Below, piece by piece: positions 11,311 to 21,205 of a stretch of 64,000 nucleotides of DNA. Made by a program: the position numbers and the translations under genes. Source of the stretch: Manihot esculenta (taxonomy: Eukaryota > Streptophyta > Magnoliopsida > Malpighiales > Euphorbiaceae); the NCBI RefSeq assembly GCF_001659605.2, contig NC_035161.2:9347738-9411737 (forward strand), in the 5' to 3' direction. Below the pieces are notes generated by a model that saw only the letters and a program-made list of their open reading frames with translations, ran no database searches and was not told where the DNA came from. Each line of letters starts with the position of its first letter. Position 1 is the first letter of the stretch.

Positions 11311-11886
11311 GAACTCACTCTCACCAGACTATTCCCTTAAAGTGGGAGGTCAAGGGTTCGAGTAGTGGGGGAGGCGACCTAATTTCCAAAGGGAAATTTG
11401 GGCCAAATCCATTTGGGGAAGGATGCATTCGATGCAAGAACCCAAGGGGACAAATCCTGCCAGGAACCCGTGAGGGTGAATGGATGTGAAGAGCTGTTCA
11501 CGACGCCAGTGGAAAGCCCGAGGTGGCAAGAGGCCAGGCGAGGGATAGCCCTGGGCCATGAACGGTAACAGTGCCGGGGTTCACGTCCGGGCTGTTACAT
11601 AAAAAGCTCACCAGATTATTCCCTTAAAGTGGGAGGTCAAGGGTTCGAGTAGTGGGGGAGGCGACCTAATTTCCAAAAGGAAATTTGGGCCAAATCCACT
11701 TGGGGAAGGATGCATTCGATGCAAGAACCCAAGGGGACAAATCCTGCCAGGAACCCGTGAGGGTGAATGGATGTAAAGAGCTGTTCACGACGCCAGTGGA
11801 AAGCCCGAGGTGGCAAGAGGCCAGGCGAGGGATAGCCCTGGGCCGTGAACGGTAACAGTGCCGGGGTTCACGTCCGGGCTGTTACA
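11311..11886. repeat. Tandem pair of ~288-bp units ending in GGGCTGTTACA (unknown family)
   Basis: Two nearly identical units, 11311-11598 and 11599-11886, each end CCGGGCTGTTACA. Near the start of each lie AGCTCACCAGATTATT (clear in unit 2) and, about 38 nt on, GGTTCGAGTAG. These resemble pol III A and B boxes at tRNA-like spacing. The ends also resemble the outer end of the chromovirus LTR subfamily at 31917-31946. They could be a tRNA-derived SINE, a small LTR-like element, or an LTR fragment. The host TSD copy CTTCC follows directly. Confidence 0.6.
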
Positions 11887-11891
11887 CTTCC

Positions 11892-13670
11892 CTTCAAGAA
11901 GAGGACTAGCAAGTCAATGCAGTTGGAGGATTCAATGGCCAAAGAAGGTATGATCCCTATTCTAACACCTACAATCCAGGTTAGAGGGACCACCCAAATT
12001 TCAGTTATGCAAGGGCCAATCAATATTCAAGCTACCAGCAAAGAAATCCAGCCCAAGCTGCACCTTAAAAGTCCAATACACCCCTTGAAGAGATTGTGAA
12101 GTCCTTAGTAAACATTGTGCAAAACCTTGAGCAGCAAATGAGTCAAATGGCCTCTTCAATGAGTAAACTTCAATCACAAGGCAAGCTACCCTCCCAAACT
12201 GAAATCAATCCAAGACAGAATGCTAGTGCCATCACATTAAGGAGTGGGAAAGAGCTTCAAGACAGCAAGACTGAGCAACGATATGCCCAATTGCAGAAAC
12301 CAGATGCTGAGGAGAATCTGCCAGAAAATTATAAGAGGCGTCGATCTACTCAAATCGCAGACCCAATCGATAGGCAGACTGAACTGCCCAGCATAGACGA
12401 TTTGCCCAAACCTCTAGAGCAGGCAAAAGTTGATTTGCCTAAATCAACGACCCATGCATAATCCAACTCTAAACAGACCAAGGCAGATCAGGAACCAGTG
12501 GAAAAATTTAAGGTACCTCCCCCCTTCCCAAGAAGATTTGCTAGATCTCAAAAAGAAGAAGAGGAAAAAGAAATAATTGAGACACTCCGCAAGGTGGAAA
12601 TCAACATACCTCTACTAGATGCTGTCAAACAAATACCAAGGTATGCCAAATTTCTCAAAGAGCTATGCACCAACCGAAGGAAACTTGCTGAACGTGAGAA
12701 GGTAAGTGTGGGGGAGTGTGTATCCACTATCATTCAAAGGAAGCTCCCAACCAAATGCAAGGATAGAGGAATATTTGCTGTTTCATGCAAGATAGGCAAT
12801 GTGGGAATAAAGAAGGCCATGTGTGATCTTGGGGCCTCAATTAATGTTATGCCCCTTTCCATCTTTAACTTATTGAATGCAAGTACACTCAAGGGCACCA
12901 ACATAGTGATCCAATTGGCCGACTGATCTGTTATTTATCCTAAGAGAGTCCTAGAAGATGTGTTGGTATAAGTTGACTAACTAGTCTTCCCAGTAGACTT
13001 TTATGTAATTGATATGGAAGAGGACAAAAGTAACACAACCTTAGACATCCTACTTGAAGGACCATTCTTGAGCACAGCCAGAACCAAAATTGATGTGCAT
13101 GATGGCACATTAACTATGGAGTTTGAAGGGGAAGTTATCAAGTTTAATGTTTATGATGCCATGAAATTTCCCAATGATGTGTCCCCTGTTTATGGCCTTG
13201 ATATTATTGATGATTTAAGTCAAGAAATCTTTGATTTTGATCAAGATAACTTACTTAATGTTGGTTTATGCAGGCAAGAAGACATGGACAGAAGCAGCAC
13301 CAAGACAGATGCTGGGGAGACAGCATGCTGTACCGTACTAGTTGCGGATGATTTGACCAAAGCATCAGAACAGGAAGATCCTGACTTGCCCAAATCACTA
13401 GAGCAGATAGACATGACTAAGGGTGATTTGACCAGATCACCATAACAAGCATCCAACAATCTGACCAAATCAGTGAGCAGACAACAAGCATCAGACCAGA
13501 CAACAACTGCACCAGATTTGAAACCCTTACTAGGGCACCTCAAATATGCCTACTTGAGGGCTGGAAAAACACTACTAGTTATAGTTTTCAATCACTTGAG
13601 CCAAAAAGAAGAAGGAAGCCTCCTAGAGGTGTTGAGAAAACACAAGAAAGCAATAGGGTAGACCTTGGAG
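11892..13670 (+). pseudogene. Athila gag C-terminal region and aspartic protease
   Basis: This continues the gag frame from 572: the knuckle tail, a GGFNGQRRYDPYSNTYNPG stretch, a coiled Gln-rich segment (NLEQQMSQMASSMSKLQ), then NASAITLRSGKEL. The protease follows: CKIGNVGIKKAMCDLGASIN with the catalytic motif DLGAS at 12825-12839 (Leu replaces the usual Thr/Ser), and LDILLEGPFLSTARTK. Between protease and RT are repeated DLPKS/DLTKS-type peptides encoded by GATTTGCCCAAATCA-like DNA. Stops include 11907-11909, 12924-12926, codons near 12969-12983, 13443-13445 and 13659-13661, all in one frame. The product would be the gag tail and the maturation protease. Confidence 0.82.
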
Positions 13671-15105
13671 GACATAAAGAGCATCTCACCATCAACATGC
13701 ATGCACCGAATACTCATGGAAGAGGAGTGCAAACCTATCCGTGAGGCTCAAAAAAGGCTGAATCCCTCAATGATGGAGGTTGTGAAGAAAGAAATAGTAA
13801 AGCTCTTAGACACTGGAGTCATCTACCCCATCTCTGACAGCAAGTGGGTGAGTCCTATCCACGTAGTACAAAAAAAGACTGGGATCACCATTGTCCCTAA
13901 TTTTGAAGGAGAGCTAGTACCCACTCGTGTGAAAAATGGGTGGAGAGTGGGCATGGATTATAGAAAGCTCAACGCAGCCACAAAGAATGACCATTTTCCC
14001 TTGCCCTTAATGGACCAAATGCTTGAAAGACTTGCAGGAAAAAGCCACTAATGCTGTCTAGATGGATATTCGGAATTTTATCAAATCCCTGTTACACCTG
14101 AAGATCAAGAAAAAACCACTTTCACGTATCTATTTGGCACCTTTGCATTTAGAAGGATGCCCTTCGGCCTTTGCAATGCACCAGCCACCTTCCAACGGTG
14201 CATGATAAGTATTTTTTCTGACTATGTGGAGAAAATTATTGAAGTCTTCATGGATGATTTCACAGTGTATGGCAACTCTTTCAATGAATGCCTAGCCAAC
14301 TTGGAGAAGATACTTCAAAGATGCTTAGAGACAAATCTGGTCTTGAACTACGAGAAGTGTAACTTCATGGTCAACCACGGCTTAATCCTAGGCCACATTG
14401 TTTCAGCAAAAGGGATAGAGGTAGATAAAGCCAAAGTAGACACCATCAAAGGCCTGCCCTACCCAACTAGCATTCGGGAGATTTGCTCATTCCTTGGCCA
14501 TGCTGGTTTCTACCAGAGGTTCATCAAAGATTTTTCCAAGATCACTCAGCCTTTGTGCAGGCTGCTTCAACATGACATACCATTTGACGTTGATGAAAGC
14601 TGCAGAACAACCTTCGATTTGATCAAATCACTGCTGGTCACTGCCCCGATCATTCAGCCTCCTGACTGGACCCTTCCATTTGAGATAATGTGCGATGCCA
14701 GCAACTTTGCTGTAGGTGTAGTATTGGGACAGCGCATAGGTAACTCTCCTCATGTTATTCACTATGCCTCACGCACCTTAGATACAACACAATGTAATTA
14801 TTCCACAACAGAAAAAGAGTTGCTGGCCATAGTATTTGCATTGGAGAAATTCTGGTCCTATCTACTTGGGGACAAAAGTGATTGTTTATTCAGACCATGC
14901 TGCATTGAGGTATTTGGTCAAGAAAAAAGAAGCAAAACCAAGGTTGGTACGCTGGATATTACTGTTACAAGAATTTAATCTGAAAATCCGGGATAAGAAG
15001 GGAAAGGAGAACCTTGTAGCTAATCATCTCAGCCGAATACCTTCAGAAATGGAGACATGCCCCATCAATGAAACCTTCCCGGATGAGCACCTGTTTGCTG
15101 TCTAA
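13671..15105 (+). pseudogene. pol: Athila reverse transcriptase and RNase H
   Basis: RT starts near EDIKSISPSTC and shows GWRVGMDYRKLNAATKNDHF, LDGYSEFYQIPV (first catalytic Asp), MPFGLCNAPATFQR and the catalytic FMDD at 14247-14258. RNase H shows [25 protein letters not shown] and [11 protein letters not shown], giving the D-E-D set. An in-frame TAA sits at 14049-14051, and an extra G in the gggg run near 14868-14871 shifts RNase H into the next frame. The stop at 15103-15105 separates it from integrase. It is recognisable but cannot make a working enzyme. Confidence 0.87.
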
Positions 15106-15634
15106 GAAGAGGAACCGTGGTATGATGACATAGTAAATTACCTCGCTATAGGAGATTTACCTTCTGATCTACCCAAATACATGAGAGACAAGATAAAGAA
15201 AGATGCAAGATATTATGTGTGGGATGAACCGTGCCTATGGAAGCATTGTGTAGATCAAATGATAAGGAGATACATCCCGAATCAAGAAATTTCTTCAGTC
15301 TTAGCTTTCTGCCACTTATACTGCTGTGGAGGACATTTTGGTCCACGCAAGACAGCCCTAAAGATCCTTGAATGTGGGTTATATTGGCCTAACATATTTT
15401 GAGATACTTATCTATTTTGTAGGTCATGTGCAAGATGCCAAAAAACAGGAAAACTCAACAACCAAAGTGAAATGCCACAATCACCCATCATGGTTTGTGA
15501 AATCTTTGACATTTGGGGCATTGACTTCATGTGACCATTCCCACCTTCCTTTGGCAACACCTACATACTGCTGGCCGTGGACTACGTGTCCAAGTATATA
15601 GAGGACAATGCAACAAGGGCTGATGATGCAGAAG
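15106..15634 (+). pseudogene. pol: Athila integrase, N-terminal finger and start of core (interrupted)
   Basis: The frame after RNase H reads EEEPWYDDIVNYL, then an HHCC finger (HLYCCGGHFGPRKT; CRSCARCQ), then the core start IWGIDFM with the first catalytic Asp and NTYILLAVDYVSKYIE. In-frame stops are TGA at 15400-15402 and TGA after GIDFM. It ends at AGAAG (15630-15634), the left target-site copy of a solo LTR. Confidence 0.85.
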
Positions 15635-17104
15635 TGACTCGCGGTTGTCGAAGCTAGTAAAAAATAACCTCTCTGGTTATCAACAATCTTACAACTGTAG
15701 ATAGTGGTGAAAGGATCGAATCCACTGGGAATTAAAAACTTATCTATCTTCTTTATCAAGACCAAGAAAGTAATATGAAATCAAATAAACTGAAAGAAAA
15801 GTAAACTGAAAGCAAAATAAACTGACAATAACAGTAAAAGGTGGGTTTTGAGATTGATTCAGTTAAACTAATAAAGAAAGCAATAAAGTAAGCGAATAAT
15901 AAAAGTAAAGAAAAATCAATAATAAGAAAGCTCTAGTTGAAGAATTGGATCCACTTCAGTTGTTGGGATTGATCATTGACACTTAGGTTCTTTTGATTGA
16001 TTCAATAGATTAGTTATGGAGATGGAAGACGCTTCTCATCACCATGTCTCTCCTTAATCATAAACCAATTAGGGAATGTCCTCTAATTAATCACTAATCA
16101 ACAAGTTGCCAAAGAACGTCCTTGGGCCTTAGGTATCAAAACAATTGTCAATTGCATTAAGAAATAGAGAGATCTAATCCTAGCTACCCAAACATACGGT
16201 GACATTGCTAGATTATGCAATCTCCTTAGTTTTTACACCAAGTGTTCTTGTGTTTGCATAATCCAAGCAATTACAGACTCAAAATTATTCAAACTAACAA
16301 TATATTACCTTGCAATAAAAAATCAACTGGCCACATTGATCAAAATAATAAAGCAATAATGGAATCAAGCATGAAATTGCATAAATATTGAATAAACGAA
16401 AGATAAACAATGTATGTTTAGATCTCACAATCCATAAAACAACCAAAGTTTTACCTAATCTTCAACTAGAATAAAAAGTTTCAGCCACTCATGGCTGAAC
16501 CAAAACAAGAAAATAAAAAGAAGAAGAAAAAGAGAAGAACCGAAGCTTGGAGAGTCTTGGAGCTTGGGCAGCTGATTGGAGAAGATGTGGGGAGGCATGC
16601 GACTGGCTTTGAAGAGAGGTATTTATAGAGTTAAGGTGCTGCCCTAGGTCTTCCTTGTTGCCCAAGGTGCTGCCCATGCCGCCCATGCACATATTGATGA
16701 GGTGGAGCCTCCTTTTGAATTTTGAATTTTGAATGTGCAAGACTTGAGGTGGCATGTGTGTCTTCTTTGGCTTCTTTGACAAGTTGAATTTGAATTTCAA
16801 ATTTGAATGTGCATCTTCATAAGATTTGGCTTCTTCAATAAGGAAAGAGATTCTTGAAGATTTGAATTTCAAATTGTTCTGCACTTTCCTTGTTTACAAC
16901 TTTCCTTATTTGGCTCCTTTCAAGTTGCACTTGGCATGCTTGCTCTCTTTTGCTCCATTTTAGGCAGTTTTAGGGGCATTTTCACCAAATTGTCTCTTTA
17001 CACCATTTTCTACGGAACAAGGTCAAAACCACAAAATTAGGCAGAAAAAGTATAAATTAACATCAATAACATCATGATAAAATGGCCTAAATTATGCTCT
17101 ATCA
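15635..17104 (-). mobile_element. Solo LTR of an Athila-type element, inserted in integrase
   Basis: TGACTCGCGG...CTCTATCA, 1470 bp, flanked by AGAAG (15630-15634) and AAAAG (17105-17109), a one-mismatch TSD. It shares the start GCGGTTGTCGAAGC and the end AAATTATGC with the LTRs at 50957, 51992 and 57464. Its TATA box is on the minus strand, so the LTR is in minus orientation, opposite to its host. No internal region remains; LTR-LTR recombination is the usual cause. Confidence 0.87.
16620..16627 (-). promoter_or_regulatory. LTR TATA box (TATAAATA)
   Basis: On the minus strand, ACTCTATAAATACCTCTC lies in the middle of the solo LTR and fixes its orientation. Confidence 0.7.
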
Positions 17105-17888
17105 AAAAGTGGTTGTTGACTTTGTGAAAACCCACATCTTCTCTAGATTTAGTTTGCCCAAAGCCATAATTAGAGATCGAGGCACTCATTTCCGCAATAA
17201 GGTAGTGGAAACCCTCCTTAAAAAGCACCATGTTGTCCATAGAACCTCTACTGCCTATCACCCTCAAAGAAATGGGCTGGCCGAAGTATCAAATAGAGAA
17301 ATCAAGTCCATGCTTGAGAAGATAGTCTACCCAAATCGCAAGGATTGGAGTATGCGCCTCAATGATGCCTTATGGGCATATAGAACAGCCTACAAAGCAC
17401 CAATTAGAATGTCCCCATATAGGCTGATCTATGGGAAAGCTTGCCATCTGCCCGTAGAACTTGAACACAAAGCCTATTGTGGTGTTAAAAGCTGTAATCT
17501 TGATGAGAAAGAAGTTGGAGCCCACATGAAATTACAACTTCAAGAGCTAGAGGAAATTCGACGTGATGCATATGAAGCTTCATGGGATTATAAAGCCAAG
17601 ACCAAAGCCTTTCATGACAAACATATCTCCAGGAAACAATTTCAGGTTGGTAACAAAGTCTTGCTTTTTGACTCACAGTTTAAATTATTTCCTGAGAAGC
17701 TTCGGTCTAGGTGGATTGGGCCATTCTTGGTGGACCACATCTATCCACATAGGGCTGTGGACATACGCAGTCTAGAAACAAGCAAGGTTTTCAAGGTTAA
17801 TGAGCACCTGTTAAAGCACTTCTATGAAGGATTTACTGTGCAACTTGTGGAGGAGGTACCCTTGGATACCCCTTCCCTAACCTACTGA
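17105..17888 (+). pseudogene. pol: Athila integrase, catalytic core and C-terminal part
   Basis: It resumes after the solo LTR as [14 protein letters not shown], with the second Asp in IIRDRGTHF (about 17175) and the Glu in [11 protein letters not shown] (about 17283). The 35 residues between them fit a DD35E integrase. It continues with [19 protein letters not shown], a charged helix ([15 protein letters not shown]), [13 protein letters not shown] and [10 protein letters not shown], and ends at a stop after PSLTY (17888). This part is open throughout. There is no chromodomain, which separates it from the chromoviruses in the window. Confidence 0.88.
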
Positions 17889-18266
17889 TCAAGGCAAGGC
17901 AGTCCAGCCCAAGATAGAAAACCAGGGCGCTACTGGGAGGTAGCCCAGCTGAAGTGATTGGGGCAGGTAATTTGCCCAAATCGATGGCTCAAATCACCAG
18001 GATTCAAACATCACAAAAATGGCATGACCAGAGCCAATCAAGCAAGTGCAACAAGGAAGTGATTTGGCCAGGTGATTTGCCCAAATCACTGCCCAAATCA
18101 CCCTGCCGAGAAGTCACAGACTCAGCAGTTAATGATCAGGGCAATTCAACTTCCCCAAATCACTTTAAATAGTTTTCTTTTCCTTTTCTTTTTCCTCGCG
18201 CTATCTCTTTCTGCTTCATCTCTTTCTTCTTCCCCAAGATTTCCATCACTGACGACATCAAGAACC
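17889..18266 (+). other. Spacer between Athila pol and env-position ORF
   Basis: Non-coding by eye, with several copies of the GATTTGCCCAAATCAC motif (17970, 18058-18105, 18150), then a CT-rich stretch (18175-18240). In Athila elements this gap often holds a splice acceptor or leader for the third ORF; I cannot fix one here. Confidence 0.6.
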
Positions 18267-19810
18267 ATGGCAAGAACTAAGATGATAGCCACCGGCAGCC
18301 CTGGCATATGGAGGAAGTGCGGGATGCCCAGGCCCGTTCGCATTCCCACTGACAATGACGAGGAGGCCATGAACAACCCTCCTCCCATCGTCGACGACGC
18401 TGACATAGGGACGGCCGAGGAAGCAGAAACCATAAACATCGAAAGACCAGTCGCCCAGACCTATCGCTGATGAACTGGAGCATCGATGATTGCCCCAGCT
18501 CTTGCCACATAGACCGTCAGGATAGATACCCCTGAAGACGAAGCGCTTCCAAAAGCCACCCCTCTACCAGCCATGGACAGAAATGCCCAAGAACGCCTTC
18601 ATCACCACCGCCGAGCCTAAAGCAACGTTCAGAAGCCCCCATCGATGCACCAGACACATCCCCTGTGAGCCACGATGAAGGCAATCTGCCCAGCGATCTG
18701 CCCAAACTAGCAAACCCAGACCATGTGACAAAGGCGCTGACCTTCAATAAGCCATCTGAATGCTTCAGGTTGGATAGGGTCTCTTCTCTGCCATACCATC
18801 CAGGTAAGTTCATCCACCACAACACATTTGAAGCACTGGGACTTCAAGCATAGGTACGTTCTTTTGTTGATGCAATTGGATGGAACACCTTCTTCTACCT
18901 ACACATGCTTACCTTCACTGAGCTCACTCATGAGTTCTTCACCACATTCTATTTTGACAAGTCAGCCATGACCACACTGCACACACCAGATACTGTTGGA
19001 TTAGGACAATGATTTCGCTTGTCCCTGCAAAAATTCAGTGCTGCCATGGGCTGTGAATGCTCTAATTCCACTTGGGATTTCTCTGCTGAGTTCAATCCCA
19101 GCACAGCCTATGAAGAACTATGTGACAACCCACCTGACACATATTCACCCATAAAGTCCAAAGACCTATACATAAGAAATCCCTTCTTAAAGTATCTACA
19201 CAGGTTTTTAGCATATACATTTTCTGGGAGGAAGGATGCACCAAACATCCTGACCAAAATAAAGCTATACATTCTATGGAGCATGTCCACAGACCAGAAA
19301 CTACACTTAGGCTACTGGGTTGCCACACAGCTCTCCAGCACCATCACATACCACCGCCTACTGATCCTTGGCCACCTGATCACTTCCATAGCAGTGAATA
19401 TGAAAGTATTGCACCCTGCCCACACTGACCTTACCCCCACCAACGAACCAACCTCCTTCGACCTTCGCACTCTGGATGACATGGGGTTGCTTCGAAAAAT
19501 GGGGGAAGTTTTTTCTATTGCACCTGCAGGACCTATTATACCATGCCATGAGCGTGTGTTTAGGAAGAAGACAGCTAATCAGCCAACTGCTCTAGCAGAG
19601 GAGACAACATAAGTGACAGCATAAGAGACAGTAGAGGAGGCACCTCCAAAGGCACCATAGCAAGCAGCAGATAAGATACCACCAGAACCACCTCAAGACT
19701 AGACAGTAGAGGCTTGTCTCAGCAGAATTGAAGATAGAATGCAACACATGGAGCACCTGCTGCAACTGCTGGTGGACAGTTTTCTACCCATAGACCATGA
19801 CAGCCAGTGA
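18267..19810 (+). pseudogene. Athila env-position ORF (ATHILA ORF1-type protein), broken
   Basis: It opens ATG-ARTKMIATGSPGIWRKCG and stops at 18468-18470. After a shift into another frame it reads FIHHNTFEALGLQA*VRSFVDAIGW, then a Leu/Phe-rich segment (LHMLTFTELTHEFF), then LSLQKFSAAMGC. It runs on to a coiled tail (LSRIEDRMQHMEHLLQLLVD) ending at 19808-19810. The pattern 'F..LGL...V..L....GW.......Y..LT.EF......SL..F...LG' is typical of the ATHILA ORF-1 family found in the env position. Stops lie at 18851-18853, 19010-19012, 19610-19612 and in the tail. I see no signal peptide or membrane anchor, so an envelope role is not supported. Confidence 0.72.
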
Positions 19811-20822
19811 TTTGGCCGAGTGATTTGCCCAAATCACTGACCAGTCACCCATAGGCCAGCAAGTCCCTTTCTCTCTTATTATTTTTCCTTGTATGTTTTG
19901 CATTGAGGACAATGTTTGTACTAGGTGAGGGGCTATTGGGGGAATATTTTTGCACTGTTTACACTATCTTTTGCTACCTTTTTGCCTCTTTTTGCATCTT
20001 TTTACCCTGTCACACACACCAAAAATTTTTTCACACACACTTTTACATTCATATTTATTTCTACGCACACACAAATTTCATGCACAAGATTTTTTTAAAC
20101 CTTTGCTCTACTCAGCATAGATGACAAAGTCAAAAGAGCCTCCTATCTCATGACCCCATTAAATTTTCCAGCCCTTTAAATCTAAATTGAATCAGTTACA
20201 GTGTGTTACCTTCACTTAGAAAATTTTTCTCTTAAATTGAATCTTTGCACTTGCTATGGTCAAGGGAAAAATATAAATGCATGCAATAAAAAGTTAGTGT
20301 AACTCTGTATAAGCTGATTTGCCCGAACTGTTAAAGAAAAAGAAAAGAGAAAAAGAAAAGAGAAAAAGAAAAAAAACTCAGCAAAATCAAAAAGCACAAA
20401 ACATAACCTATTTCGATGGTCAAAGACTATGAATAAAGCTAGTAGCCACTTGAACAAGTGACCAACTGAGTAACTGGGGGTGGGTATCACCAATATGCAC
20501 TTTCGCATAAAAAGATTGGTGACTCTTTCAGGCAAGAATAAAAAATGCTGCTAAATAAAAATGATTTGAAAGGGGCAAGTCACTCTTAGGGGTTGCATTA
20601 AGCCTAAAATGAAAGAATAAAGCATGATCAAATAAAAAAACTCTTGGCCACGGTGGGGTGGGAAGAAACAAGGAAAAAGAGGACAATTTCAGTGCATGTA
20701 CTCTACACTGAAGTGCTTCAATTTAGGAGTCTAGGGGAGGCTGATTAAGTGGTACTTAGATTCAAAAGAAAGAGGGGCTTGATTGACTACGTTATTTGTT
20801 GCTTGAGGACAAGCAAAATGTT
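19811..20822 (+). other. Athila 3' non-coding region
   Basis: AT-rich, no credible gene. It has CATTGAGGACAATGTTTGTA (19900), a purine-rich run near 20330-20375, TATCACCAATATGCACTTTCGC (20486), and TTGCTTGAGGACAAGCAA (20801) just before the polypurine tract. The same landmarks occur in reverse at 53420-54408, so this is a conserved element part rather than random decay. Confidence 0.7.
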
Positions 20823-20837
20823 AGGTGTGGGAGTATT
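20823..20837 (+). other. Athila polypurine tract
   Basis: AGGTGTGGGAGTATT directly precedes the LTR start TGATCAAGC. The minus-strand relative has the matching TAGGTGTGGGGGTATT at 53404-53419. Confidence 0.75.
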
Positions 20838-21205
20838 TGATCAAGCATAATTTAGCCATATTTTTATTATCTTTATTACTGTTTAAATACACATTTTTCT
20901 AGTTTAATCTATGTTTTTATGATGTTTTTGTAGAAAAGGAGAAAACTGGAAACTTGGAGAAAAATTGCAGAAAAAGCTAGAAAATTGATTGGGTCAAAGT
21001 GATTTGGCCAAATCACGTGCAGAAAGCTGAAGTAGAAAACTGGGACTGACTTGCAGAAACGATTTGGGCAAGCGATTTGGGCAAATCAACTGTCCAAATC
21101 AAACTGACGCAGAAGAGTCCAGTAGCGTGGGAAAAAGAAAAAATCAGAATTTCAAAAGTGTTGGAGTCTTATTCTACTTCATACATCACAAGACCAATCG
21201 TATGA
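20838..21205 (+). repeat. Athila 3' LTR, first segment
   Basis: It begins TGATCAAGCATAATTTAGCC and holds the perfect palindrome at 20999-21016. It breaks at TATGA|TGTAATAG, where the 21206-40321 insertion begins; the LTR resumes at 40322. Confidence 0.88.
20999..21016. repeat. Perfect 18-bp palindrome GTGATTTGGCCAAATCAC
   Basis: Identical to 53225-53242 at the same place in a second Athila LTR. Weaker copies are scattered through both Athila elements, in coding and non-coding DNA. Confidence 0.95.

Larger units (their letters stand above)
573..11886. mobile_element. Composite chromovirus block with inverted and direct copies, bounded by one 5-bp TSD
   Basis: Order: minus LTR (573-2925), minus integrase end (3034-3947), plus integrase (3948-5117), plus LTR (5226-7482), plus integrase (7483-8924), plus LTR (9033-11310), two ~288 bp units (11311-11886). 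CTTCC occurs at 568-572 and again at 11887-11891, and deleting the block with one copy restores the Athila gag frame. The two outer ends, TGTAAC and GTTACA, are LTR-like. The block was therefore either inserted as one rearranged molecule, or inserted once and later rearranged inside while keeping its ends. No gag, protease or RT is present, so it cannot move unaided. Confidence 0.8.

Noticed and set aside
11600..11670. A tRNA gene in the 288-bp unit
   Set aside because: A- and B-like boxes are present but I could not pair a full acceptor stem or anticodon arm; at most tRNA-derived.
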